From Bacillota bacterium (GTDB taxonomy: Bacteria; Bacillota; Clostridia; Peptostreptococcales; Anaerovoracaceae), in contig JAEDNK010000010.1 of assembly GCA_016302545.1 (NCBI GenBank), positions 1-24,097 of the forward strand: DNA of 24,097 nt, given 5' to 3'. Shown in pieces: positions 6,948 to 14,600 of this stretch. The notes beneath the pieces were generated by a model. It searched no databases and was not told the origin of the DNA. It was given only the letters and a program-made list of their open reading frames with translations. Both the position numbers and the translations under genes were made by a program. Position 1 is the stretch's first letter. Each line of letters opens with the position of its first letter.

Positions 6948-8195
6948 ATGTTCGACGTTAACGGAAAAGACAACAGCACATACAATATTGAAAATATTGA
7001 GTGGATTAAAAAAACATCGCCGACAGTAGGTGAAATGATTGAAAAAGAATACAATCGCCAGAAGAACAATGTGGAGCTTATCGCTTCTGAAAACTACTGC
7101 TCAGAGGCAGTACTGGCAGCCTGCGGCAGCTGTTTGTCATGGAAATATGCAGAAGGTTACCCTTATGTTCGTACTTCCGGCAATACCAGCCGTTATTACG
7201 GAGGAACAGAGTTTGTTGACCAGCTTGAGGAATACTGCTGCGATGTGTGGAGAAAGGTTTTTGATACGGATTATCACGTAAATGTGCAGCCTCACAGCGG
7301 TTCACAGGCTAATTTTGCTGCATATAAAGCAATTCTTGAACCGGGGGACACTATCCTCTCCCTCAGCCTTGATAACGGCGGACATTTAACACACGGCTCA
7401 TCTGTAAACTTCAGCGGAAAGCTTTACAACGTGGTATTTTATGATGTAGACGAAAAGGGCTATATTGACATGGCTGATGTAAGAAAGAAAGCTCTGGCAT
7501 GCAGACCAAAACTTATAATGACCGGTGCATCGGCATATTCCAGAATTATCGATTTCCCTGCTTTCGCTGAAATTGCCAAGGAAGTTGGCGCTTACTTTAT
7601 GGTTGATATGGCTCACATTGCAGGTCTCGTAGCAGGAGGAGCACATCCGTCACCCTTCGGTTATGCAGATATCGTGACTACCACCACTCACAAGACCCTG
7701 AGAGGTCCTCGCGGTGGACTTATCTTTGCAAGACCTGAGCTTGCCAAGAAGGTTGACAGCGCTGTTTTCCCTTATGCACAAGGCGGCCCTCTCGAACACA
7801 TCATTGCAGGCAAGGCCGTATGCGCTGAAGAGGCATTAAGCTCTGAATATAAGGAATACGTTCATCAGGTAGTGAAAAACTGCAAGGCTATGTCCGACGA
7901 ATTCATCAGACTGGGATACAAGATTGTTACAGGAGGTACAGACAACCACCTTATTCTTCTTGACCTGTCAGACGAACCTTTCAGCGGAAGAGTATTGCAG
8001 GAAAGATGTGATGAAATCGGTATCACTCTCAATAAAAACTGCGTTCCTTGCGAAAAGAGAAGTCCTAAGGAAACTTCAGGGGTAAGAATCGGTACGGCAC
8101 CGATGACCACCAGAGGATATAAGGAAGAGGATTTCGTGAAGGTGGTTCACAGAATCGATGAACTCATCAAGACCCTGAGAGAAGAATTCAAATAA
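6948..8195 (+). CDS. glyA: Serine hydroxymethyltransferase
   Basis: This PLP enzyme interconverts serine and tetrahydrofolate with glycine and 5,10-methylene-tetrahydrofolate, the main entry of one-carbon units. The 415 residues match bacterial SHMT. Landmarks are ELIASENY (43-50), QPHSGSQANFAAY (about 114-126), DNGGHLTHGSSVNFSGKLYN, VDMAHIAGLVAGG and the PLP lysine K249 in TTTTHKTLRGPRGG. The region after KYAEGYP is unusual: E. coli has two residues before RYYGG, while here there are nine (YVRTSGNTS, 73-81), close to the substrate and dimer interface. The catalytic lysine and the folate-site motifs I can see are intact, so the enzyme should be active. The start has GGAGGAA seven bases upstream. 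It ends before a bidirectional stem-loop shared with the converging tRNA-Ala. Confidence 0.97.
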   Translation: MFDVNGKDNSTYNIENIEWIKKTSPTVGEMIEKEYNRQKNNVELIASENYCSEAVLAACGSCLSWKYAEGYPYVRTSGNTSRYYGGTEFVDQLEEYCCDVWRKVFDTDYHVNVQPHSGSQANFAAYKAILEPGDTILSLSLDNGGHLTHGSSVNFSGKLYNVVFYDVDEKGYIDMADVRKKALACRPKLIMTGASAYSRIIDFPAFAEIAKEVGAYFMVDMAHIAGLVAGGAHPSPFGYADIVTTTTHKTLRGPRGGLIFARPELAKKVDSAVFPYAQGGPLEHIIAGKAVCAEEALSSEYKEYVHQVVKNCKAMSDEFIRLGYKIVTGGTDNHLILLDLSDEPFSGRVLQERCDEIGITLNKNCVPCEKRSPKETSGVRIGTAPMTTRGYKEEDFVKVVHRIDELIKTLREEFK

Positions 8196-8210
8196 AGAAC
8201 AGAGGATAGC

Positions 8211-8245
8211 AAAACAAGACGGTCAAAAGACCGTCTCATTTTGTT
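8211..8245. terminator. Bidirectional stem-loop between glyA and tRNA-Ala
   Basis: AGACGGTC (8217-8224) and GACCGTCT (8229-8236) pair perfectly around an AAAA loop. The plus strand continues CATTTTGTTT and the minus strand TGTTTTGC, so it can end glyA rightwards and the tRNA transcript leftwards. Neither U tract is ideal. Confidence 0.75.
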
Positions 8246-8321
8246 TGGTGGAGCATAGGGGGCTCGAACCCCTGACCTCTTGACTGCCAGTCAAACGCGC
8301 TCCCAGCTGCGCTAATGCCCC
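8246..8321 (-). tRNA. tRNA-Ala (anticodon GGC)
   Basis: Read on the minus strand, the 76-nt sequence starts GGGGCAT and ends ATGCTCC-A-CCA. The acceptor stem pairs over 7 bp and includes the G3-U70 wobble that identifies alanine tRNAs. The D arm is GCGC-AGCTGGGA-GCGC. The anticodon arm is TTTGA-CTGGCAG-TCAAG with GGC at the anticodon, and the T arm is AGGGG-TTCGAGC-CCCCT. The CCA end is encoded. It reads alanine GCC and GCU codons. It stands as a single tRNA with its own promoter upstream on the minus strand and the shared stem-loop just after its 3' end. Confidence 0.97.
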
Positions 8322-8342
8322 AAAGTGGAATAATATAAGATT

Positions 8343-8371
8343 ATATTACCACAGATTTGGGGAGTATGCAA
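8343..8371 (-). promoter_or_regulatory. sigma-A promoter of tRNA-Ala
   Basis: On the minus strand TTGCAT (8371-8366) and TAATAT (8348-8343) are 17 bp apart, placing the transcription start about 15 bases before the tRNA 5' end. This is a typical tRNA promoter arrangement. Confidence 0.75.
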
Positions 8372-8388
8372 CAAAAACCTAACTAATA

Positions 8389-9306
8389 TTAGTCGTCCCA
8401 TCTGAAGTCTTTGTCGTAGTCATATACCGCTCCGGTGCGTGCGTTTATTTCAACTTCATATTCGTAATCTCCTTCATAGAACTTAACATCGTAAACTCTT
8501 ACACCATCATCGTAGTCCAGTTTTACTTTTATGAATTCTGCCTTTGAAGAGCTTACTCCTGCCTTGTTGAGAGCAATCTGTTTTGCTCTTGTTTCACCGA
8601 TATATCCGGAGCTTTCAGAGGAGGAAGAATTGCTTGCTGTTTTCACACTGATATCTTCAAAATCACCGTAGTATTTGTAGCCTAAGGTTTCTCTGTACGG
8701 ACGAACTTTGAATCGGTAGGAGGTTCCGGAGGAGAGACCTTTTACTGTGTATGATGTCTTTGAGGTAGTAATCAGTCTTTTCCAGGTGCCGCTTGTCTTA
8801 TCGTATTTGTAAACCTGGTATTTGTCAGCTCTCTTAACCGAATTCCACTTAAGCGTTACGCTGTTGTTTGATTTTGATGAAACACGAAGGTTATTTACAT
8901 CCTTAGGAGCGGTGACGGTTTTGAAGGTATCGGAAAAATCACTGTAAACATATTGCCCGGAAGCATTTTGAGCATAAGCTCTTATCTTGAAACTGTAAAT
9001 GCTGGCTGAAAGCAGATCGTCAATTTCATCAAAGGTATTATTGGTTCTTTCTACCTCAATCCACTTATCATAGGTAGATGAGTAACGGTAGATTTCATAT
9101 CCCTGTGCGCCCGTTACGGCATTCCAGGAGAGGGTGATCTCATCATCATCTCTGGAAACTGTTTTGATATCCGTCGGCGGGGCAAGGGTAAGCATGGATT
9201 CGGCGTCGGCATATTCCAAACCCGTAGGAATCAGCGTTATAGCCAGTGCTGCTGTTAAAGCGGCTGCGGCAAATTTTTTCTTAAAGCTCATAAATTCTTT
9301 TTTCAT
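8389..9306 (-). CDS. Secreted protein with two fibronectin type III domains and a PepSY domain
   Basis: The 305-residue protein begins with a signal peptide (basic MKKEFMSFKKKF, hydrophobic core about 12-28, AxA-like cleavage after ADA at 33-35). Two FN3 repeats follow at about 43-131 and 133-224, each with the W in ITLSWNAV or VTLKWNSV and the matching YEIYRY or YQVYKY and YSFKIRAY or YRFKVRPY strands. A serine-rich linker (225-234) leads to a PepSY-like domain (about 235-301, ETRAKQIALNKAG ... VYDVKFYEGDYEYEVEINARTGAVYDYD). There is no LPXTG anchor or catalytic motif, so it is probably an exported binding or protease-inhibitor-like protein; its target is unknown. The ATG at 9306 has AAAGGGG eight bases upstream. 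It is divergent from the Rrf2 gene. Confidence 0.85.
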   Translation of the reverse strand: MKKEFMSFKKKFAAAALTAALAITLIPTGLEYADAESMLTLAPPTDIKTVSRDDDEITLSWNAVTGAQGYEIYRYSSTYDKWIEVERTNNTFDEIDDLLSASIYSFKIRAYAQNASGQYVYSDFSDTFKTVTAPKDVNNLRVSSKSNNSVTLKWNSVKRADKYQVYKYDKTSGTWKRLITTSKTSYTVKGLSSGTSYRFKVRPYRETLGYKYYGDFEDISVKTASNSSSSESSGYIGETRAKQIALNKAGVSSSKAEFIKVKLDYDDGVRVYDVKFYEGDYEYEVEINARTGAVYDYDKDFRWDD

Positions 9307-9361
9307 GGTATAATCCCCTTTCTCAATTTGTCATCTTGCTTTAGTTCCTTATCTTGCACTT

Positions 9362-9389
9362 AATCTATCACAGCAAAATTAAAATTAAA
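9362..9389 (-). promoter_or_regulatory. Candidate promoter of the FN3-PepSY gene
   Basis: On the minus strand an extended -10, TGTGATAGATT, has the hexamer TAGATT at 9367-9362. The -35 is weak (TTTAAT at 9389-9384, 16 bp spacing) but lies in an A/T tract that could act as an UP element. The leader would be about 50 bases. Confidence 0.35.
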
Positions 9390-9406
9390 TTAAAATTCAA
9401 AAAGTC

Positions 9407-9435
9407 TTTAAAATTTTTTTAAAATGTGATATACT
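9407..9435 (+). promoter_or_regulatory. Promoter of the Rrf2-family gene
   Basis: TTTAAA (9407-9412) and TATACT (9430-9435) are spaced 17 bp apart, with a TG at 9427-9428 making an extended -10. The transcription start near 9442 precedes the GGGAG ribosome site at 9452-9456. Confidence 0.6.
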
Positions 9436-9463
9436 ACGAAAATAAAAAATAGGGAGAGACACG

Positions 9464-9856
9464 ATGATTATTTCCAGAGAGTTGGATTACGCAGTCCGTA
9501 TTATCAGGCAATTAAATAAGACTAAAATTTCCAACGCCGCGCAGATCGAAAAAGAAGAGTGCATGAGCAGGGATTTTGCCAGAAAGATTTTAGGAAAGCT
9601 GAAGAAGGCTGAAATCGTATCGGCGGAGAGGGGAACAAACGGAGGATATTTTCTCAAAGTATCGCCCGACGAGCTTACATTGTGGGATCTTAAAGAAATA
9701 ATTGAACCGGGTCCTGTCGTAAACAAATGTATGAAAGAGGGATACGACTGTCCGAGAAATTGTGACCGGCCTTGCGCCGTGCACAGCGAATGTATCAGGC
9801 TTGAAGAGCTTATCAAAAGGGAGATGAGCAGCAAGACTTTAGCCGAGCTGGTTTAA
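9464..9856 (+). CDS. Rrf2-family transcriptional regulator
   Basis: The 130-residue protein has the Rrf2 plan: start MIISRELDYAVRIIRQL, a winged helix with MSRDFARKILGKLKKAEIVSAERGTNGGYFL (34-64), and the dimerisation helix from about 110. The RGTNGGY wing is characteristic. It carries C33 and a dense cluster C89, C96, C100, C104 and C110. The last four lie in YDCPRNCDRPCAVHSEC. IscR and NsrR use three cysteines for an Fe-S cluster, so metal or cluster sensing of redox or nitric oxide is plausible but unproven. No iscS, suf or cysteine gene is next to it, so its regulon is not indicated by context. The only divergent neighbour is the FN3-PepSY gene. It is monocistronic, ended by a terminator at 9908-9938. 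Confidence 0.88.
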   Translation: MIISRELDYAVRIIRQLNKTKISNAAQIEKEECMSRDFARKILGKLKKAEIVSAERGTNGGYFLKVSPDELTLWDLKEIIEPGPVVNKCMKEGYDCPRNCDRPCAVHSECIRLEELIKREMSSKTLAELV

Positions 9857-9907
9857 ATGCTTTAAGATTTCTAAAAAACAGATTTACAGCAATAAAAAAA
9901 GACAAAA

Positions 9908-9938
9908 ATAAGGCCAATTTATTGGCTTTTTTATTTTT
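9908..9938 (+). terminator. Intrinsic terminator after the Rrf2 gene
   Basis: AAGGCCAA (9910-9917) pairs with TTGGCTTT (9922-9929) around a TTTA loop, counting one G-U and terminal A-U pairs, and is followed by a long T-rich tract through 9938. Its 3' arm doubles as the -35 region of the plsX promoter. Confidence 0.85.
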
Positions 9939-9950
9939 TTGTGCTATGAT
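9922..9950 (+). promoter_or_regulatory. plsX operon promoter
   Basis: TTGGCT (9922-9927) and TATGAT (9945-9950) are exactly 17 bp apart. The start would fall near 9957, with the AGGAGGTG ribosome site at 9977-9984. An imperfect dyad ATGTA (9956-9960) and TACAT (9969-9973) covers the start site and is a possible operator, though it does not obviously match the FapR consensus. Confidence 0.7.
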
Positions 9951-9989
9951 AGAGAATGTATAAGTATGTACATTACAGGAGGTGTTCCT

Positions 9990-11003
9990 ATGAGAATTAT
10001 TCTAGATGGTATGGGTGGAGATAACGCCCCTGCAGCAGTTGTGGAAGGTGCGGTTATAGCATCAAAAGAAATCAGCCATGAAATCGTTATTGTGGGAAAA
10101 GAAGAGCTGATAAACAAAGAACTCAAAAAATACAAATATAACAAGGAAAAAATCACCGTTATAGACGCGCGGGAAGTGATCTCAAACGATGAAGCGCCGG
10201 TGAGAGCGGTACGGTCAAAGAAGGATTCCTCCATAGTCAGAGGAATCAATATGGTAAAAAACGGAGAGGGAGATGTGTTTGTTTCGGCAGGAAGCACAGG
10301 GGCTTTGCTCTCCGGAGGGCTCTTTATTCTGGGAAGAATTCAAGGCATAGATCGTCCGGTGCTGGCATGTATATATCCTATCGTAGGCGGAGAGCCTTCT
10401 CTTCTTGTGGATGCAGGGGCAAACGCGGATTGTAAACCCAATAATCTGCTGGAATTCGGAATTATGGGTAACATCTATATGGAAAAGGTTATAGGCAGAA
10501 AGTCTCCCCGGGTGGGACTTGTAAATATCGGCACAGAAGCTGCCAAGGGAAGCACTTTGACAAAGGCAGCTTACGAACTGCTGGAGCAGAGCAACATGAA
10601 CTTTGTGGGAAATGTGGAGGCAAGAGAAGTTCCTAAAAGTGCCTGCGATGTTATCGTATGCGACGGCTTCACGGGAAATGTAGTGCTAAAACTGACCGAA
10701 GGATTGGCATGGAATATTCTTCAGGTAATCAAGAAAAAGTTTACCGACGGTGTGAAGGCTAAACTCGGCGCTGCCCTCCTTATAGACAAGCTGGGAGAGC
10801 TTAAAAAAGAGTTCGACTACTCGGAATACGGCGGAGCTCCTATTCTGGGAGTAAAGGGCCCTCTTGTGAAGATGCACGGCTCCTCCAGCGCAAATGCGGT
10901 GAAGAATACCATTTTAAAGGCAGTTCCTTTTGTGGAGGAAAGGGTAGTGGAAACTATACAAAATTCTGTACTTGAAATTGAGGAGATAACCTTAAGTGAA
11001 TAG
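9990..11003 (+). CDS. plsX: Phosphate acyltransferase PlsX
   Basis: PlsX converts acyl-ACP and phosphate to acyl-phosphate, the donor for PlsY in phosphatidic acid synthesis, and acts peripherally at the membrane. I place the start at the ATG at 9990 (337 residues, beginning MRIILDGMGGDNAP) because AGGAGGTG sits six bases before it and PlsX proteins begin at this motif; the open frame extends further upstream only by chance. Family blocks include SAGSTGALLSGGLFILGRIQGIDRPVL, LVDAGANADCKP, VGLVNIGTEAAKG and VCDGFTGNVVLK. The gene is the first of a long operon with rnc, smc and ftsY. plsY and gpsA, the partners in the same pathway, occur further down the array. acpP, often found after plsX, is missing here. 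Confidence 0.97.
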   Translation: MRIILDGMGGDNAPAAVVEGAVIASKEISHEIVIVGKEELINKELKKYKYNKEKITVIDAREVISNDEAPVRAVRSKKDSSIVRGINMVKNGEGDVFVSAGSTGALLSGGLFILGRIQGIDRPVLACIYPIVGGEPSLLVDAGANADCKPNNLLEFGIMGNIYMEKVIGRKSPRVGLVNIGTEAAKGSTLTKAAYELLEQSNMNFVGNVEAREVPKSACDVIVCDGFTGNVVLKLTEGLAWNILQVIKKKFTDGVKAKLGAALLIDKLGELKKEFDYSEYGGAPILGVKGPLVKMHGSSSANAVKNTILKAVPFVEERVVETIQNSVLEIEEITLSE

Positions 11004-11694
11004 TTTGCAGCTTGAAAAGATAATCGGATACAGATTTAAAAACAGAGAATATCTTGAGCGCGCCCTTACTCACAGCTCCTTTAACCGTGAAAAAAACACG
11101 AAGCATAAAGACAATGAACGGCTGGAGTTTTTAGGCGACGCCTTTCTCGATGCAGTGATAAGCGTGGAGCTCTTTCGGAGAATGCCGGAGGAGACAGAAG
11201 GAAAGCTTACCAAAACCAGAGCCCTCATAGTGTGCGAGAAATCCCTGGCAAATGCTGCCAGAAAAATTGATCTGGGCAGATTTATGAACATGGGTCACGG
11301 CGAAGACAGCGCCGGAGGCAGGGCGAAGGATTCCATTTTGGCAGATTGCACAGAAGCGATAATCGGGGCTCTGTATCTGGACGGCGGTTACGATGAGGCA
11401 AGAAGGTTTGTGCTTAGTCTGATGGAGGATACTATATGCGACGCGGTTTCGGGCAAGATTTTTCTCGACTATAAATCCGTGGTTCAGGAGGTTCTGCAGA
11501 GCGGCGGAGTACCGGTCAATATTGTCTATGTAATTGACAGAGAAGAAGGCCCTGCTCACGATAAGACTTTCTTTGTTCATCTGGAATGCAATGGAAGACA
11601 CTATGGCAGCGGCTTCGGAAAGAGCAAAAAAGAGGCGGAGCAGAATGCAGCCAGGCAGACGCTTGACACGCTCAAGAGAGGAGAAATATTTTAG
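10996..11694 (+). CDS. rnc: Ribonuclease III
   Basis: RNase III cleaves double-stranded RNA in rRNA processing and mRNA turnover. The signature NERLEFLGDAFLD (40-52) supplies E44 and D48, and DSILADCTEAIIGALYLDGG (112-131) supplies D117 and E120, the metal-binding catalytic residues. The double-stranded RNA-binding domain spans about residues 155-228 (DYKSVVQEVLQSG ... GSGFGKSKKEAEQNAARQTLDTL). Length is 232 residues. The start is GTG at 10996, overlapping the plsX end by 8 bases, with AGGAG at 10981-10985; a TTG three codons later is an alternative. The stop codon directly abuts the smc ATG, so rnc and smc are tightly coupled. Confidence 0.97.
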   Translation: MNSLQLEKIIGYRFKNREYLERALTHSSFNREKNTKHKDNERLEFLGDAFLDAVISVELFRRMPEETEGKLTKTRALIVCEKSLANAARKIDLGRFMNMGHGEDSAGGRAKDSILADCTEAIIGALYLDGGYDEARRFVLSLMEDTICDAVSGKIFLDYKSVVQEVLQSGGVPVNIVYVIDREEGPAHDKTFFVHLECNGRHYGSGFGKSKKEAEQNAARQTLDTLKRGEIF

Positions 11695-14600
11695 ATGTAT
11701 TTTAAAAGACTGGAAATGCACGGGTTCAAGTCCTTCGCTGAGCCTGTTGTAATAGAATTTCATGAGGGCGTTACCTGTATAGTCGGACCCAACGGCAGTG
11801 GAAAGAGCAATATAAGCGACGCCATCAGATGGGTTTTGGGGGAGCAAAGCCCGAAGATGCTCAGGGGCGGTAAGATGGAAGAGGTTATTTTCTCCGGAAC
11901 GGCTTCGCGAAAGTCAAGGGGAATGGCTGAAGTTACATTGGTAATAGACAATTCAACAGGCATCCTTCCCATAGATTACAACGAAGTGGCAATAACCAGA
12001 AGAATGTACCGCTCCGGTGAAAGCGAGTATCTTATTAATAACAGTCATTGCCGTCTGCGCGATATAAGAGAGCTTATCATGGATACTGGCATCGGTGTGG
12101 ACGGATATTCCATCATCGGTCAGGGCAAGATTGCTGATATAGTGAGCAGCAAACCGGACAGCCGCAGAGAAATTTTTGAGGAGGCTGCCGGTGTTGTTAT
12201 GTATAAAAGCAAAAAAGCGGAATCCGAACGAAAATTAGCCGGCGCTAACGCCAACCTGGAGAGAGTCAACGACATAATAGGCGAAATCGAAGGAAGAATC
12301 GGCGGTCTCAAGGAGGACAGCGCCAAGGCGAAGGAATATCTGGAGCTAAAGGACAGATACAGAGAGCTTGAGATAAACATTACGCTTAAGAATGTAGAAA
12401 AACTTGATAATTCCAACAGCGCACTCAAGGAGGACGCCGGACAGCTTGCGGAAAACATAGAAAAGCTTACCGCCAGAAAAAAGGAAATGAACGAGAAGCT
12501 TTCCGCCGGAAGAGCCAGAAGCGAAAGCCTTGAACAGCTGGGAAGTCAGGCAAGAGATCGGCTTCTTGCAAAGGTCGAAGAGCTGAATAGGCTTACGAGC
12601 AAAAGCCAGCTGGACAGCGAAAAGGAAGCGGGAATCGACAGAGATTACGCCAGAATAAGCGAAGAAATAGCAAGCCTTGAAGAAAAGCTTTCCAGAGAAG
12701 CGGAAAACGCCGAAAACCTTGAAAAAAACAAAGAAACCGTAATGGCAGAGCTTAATGCCGAAGAGGACAAGCTGAGAGAAAAGGTTGAGGCATATAATGC
12801 AATAACAGCAGAATCGCTTAGGCTTTCCGAAATGATTGAGGATGCCAAAAACAGGATGTACTCTCTTCACAGCAAGGTTTCTGCCAAACGCTCCGAGGCT
12901 AAGAGCATTGAAAGCTATAAGGGCTCCCTTGCCAAAAGAAAGGAACAGCTTCTGGCTGAGGGTGCGGAAATAGAGGAGAGCGGCAAGGCACACAGAGAAG
13001 CCGTTGAAAAGGCACAGAAAGAGAAAAATGAAAACATGCGCCTTATGGAAGAGACGGCAGCAAAGTTTGAAAAAGCCAGAGGCGAAAGCCTTTCCTGTGA
13101 GGATAGCATAAAGCAGCTGACAGTGCAGGCGGAGGATATAAGGATAAGGGGCAGCCAGCTTACAGCCAGAAAAAAAACCATTGAGGAAATGGAGAACAAT
13201 TACGAAGGCTATAACGGCGCTGTCAAATTCATAATGAAGTCACATATCAAAGGCATCCACGGCGTTGTGGCAGAGCTTATGAAGGTTCCGGCCGGACTGG
13301 AGACAGCGGTGGAAACAGCCCTTGGAGCAGGTATGCAGAACATTGTCTGCGAAAAGGATGCTAACGCTAAGGAAGCGATAAATCTGCTGAAGTCAAACAA
13401 GGCGGGAAGGCTTACCTTTTTACCCGTTGAGTCGGTAAAGGCATCAGCCGCAACCGTGAGCAGAGCCATAAGCGGAGCGCCGGGCTTCAGAGGACTGGCT
13501 TCGGACTTGATTGAATATGATTCCAGGTATGAGGGAGTTTTCAGATATCTGCTGGGCAGAGTCGCTGTTGTTGACAATATGGACAGGGCCATTGCCCTTT
13601 CCAAGGCGGCGGGCAGCGGTCTGAGATTTGTAACCGTTGACGGGGAGATTATAAATGCAAGCGGAGCAATCACAGGCGGTAAATACAAAAATGCTACGGC
13701 AAATCTTCTGTCAAGGCGCAGCGAGATTGAGAAGCTCAGTCTGGAAATTGCTTCATTAAAGGAAGATTACAGGAATCTGGAAGAAAAGCTCGGCTCTGAA
13801 AAGAAGCGGCATGAAGAGTTAAAGGACGGAATTGAAGCCATAGAAAAGCAGCGCCGCAATTTGGAAATTGAAGCAGCCGATATTTCAGCCAAGCTCAAGA
13901 TGCTGGAGGAAAGCGGCAGGGATGCAGAGGAAAACACAGCTAAAAAAGAGCGTGAAATGGAAGCAATCCGGCAGGATTATAATAACGCTGTAAAGCTTTC
14001 TGAAGCTGCCTTTAAGGAAGCTGAGGAGGCTGAAAAGCAGATAAGTATTTTGGATGCTGAAATAAACGACAAGATTGAAGAGCATGAAAAAATAAAAGAG
14101 AAGGTCAATTGTGCGGCGGAAGAGATTACAGCTGCGAGAATTGCAAGGACGGACAGAGAAAATAAGTATGATTCCGTCTGCCAGCTTCTCAGCCGTGTTC
14201 AGGATGCCATCGACGATTTCACTGTTCAGATTGATGACAGAAGGGATATGCTCGACCTCTTGGAGCAGGAAAAGAGCAAGCTGCTCTTTAACTCGGAGGA
14301 CATAGGAGATACTGTAAAGGCGCTCAGCGAAGAAAAAGCAGAGCTTGAGGATTATATCGACAGGATTTCCAATGAGAAATCCGCCCTTATGGAAGAAATA
14401 AACAAACTTGATGCGGAGTATTTTTCCATAGGAGACAGCCTTAACGCATATCAGGACCAGAAATATCAGCAGGAAATCAAGCTTGCCAAGAATGAAACCC
14501 AGCTGGACACCATTAAAGAAAAACTATGGGACGAATTTGAAATTTCCTACGCTCAGGCTCTGGAGCTGAAAAAAGAAAACTTCTCGCTGGCTCCCGCCGT

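Noticed and set aside
8382..8393. Perfect 12-bp palindrome ACTAATATTAGT at the end of the FN3-PepSY gene
   Set aside because: It has no loop, so it cannot form a stable hairpin terminator, and it includes the stop codon; probably chance in A/T-rich sequence.
9939..9989. Upstream extension of PlsX by 17 codons
   Set aside because: It would start before the strong AGGAGGTG site and overlap the promoter; PlsX proteins begin at the MRIILDGMGG motif.
11131..11847. Minus-strand open frame of 238 codons across rnc and smc
   Set aside because: Covers two well-defined genes in the opposite direction with no domain of its own.
12346..12993. Minus-strand open frame of 215 codons
   Set aside because: Antisense to the smc coiled coil; its low-complexity Phe/Leu/Cys content is the mirror of Glu/Lys/Ala-rich codons.
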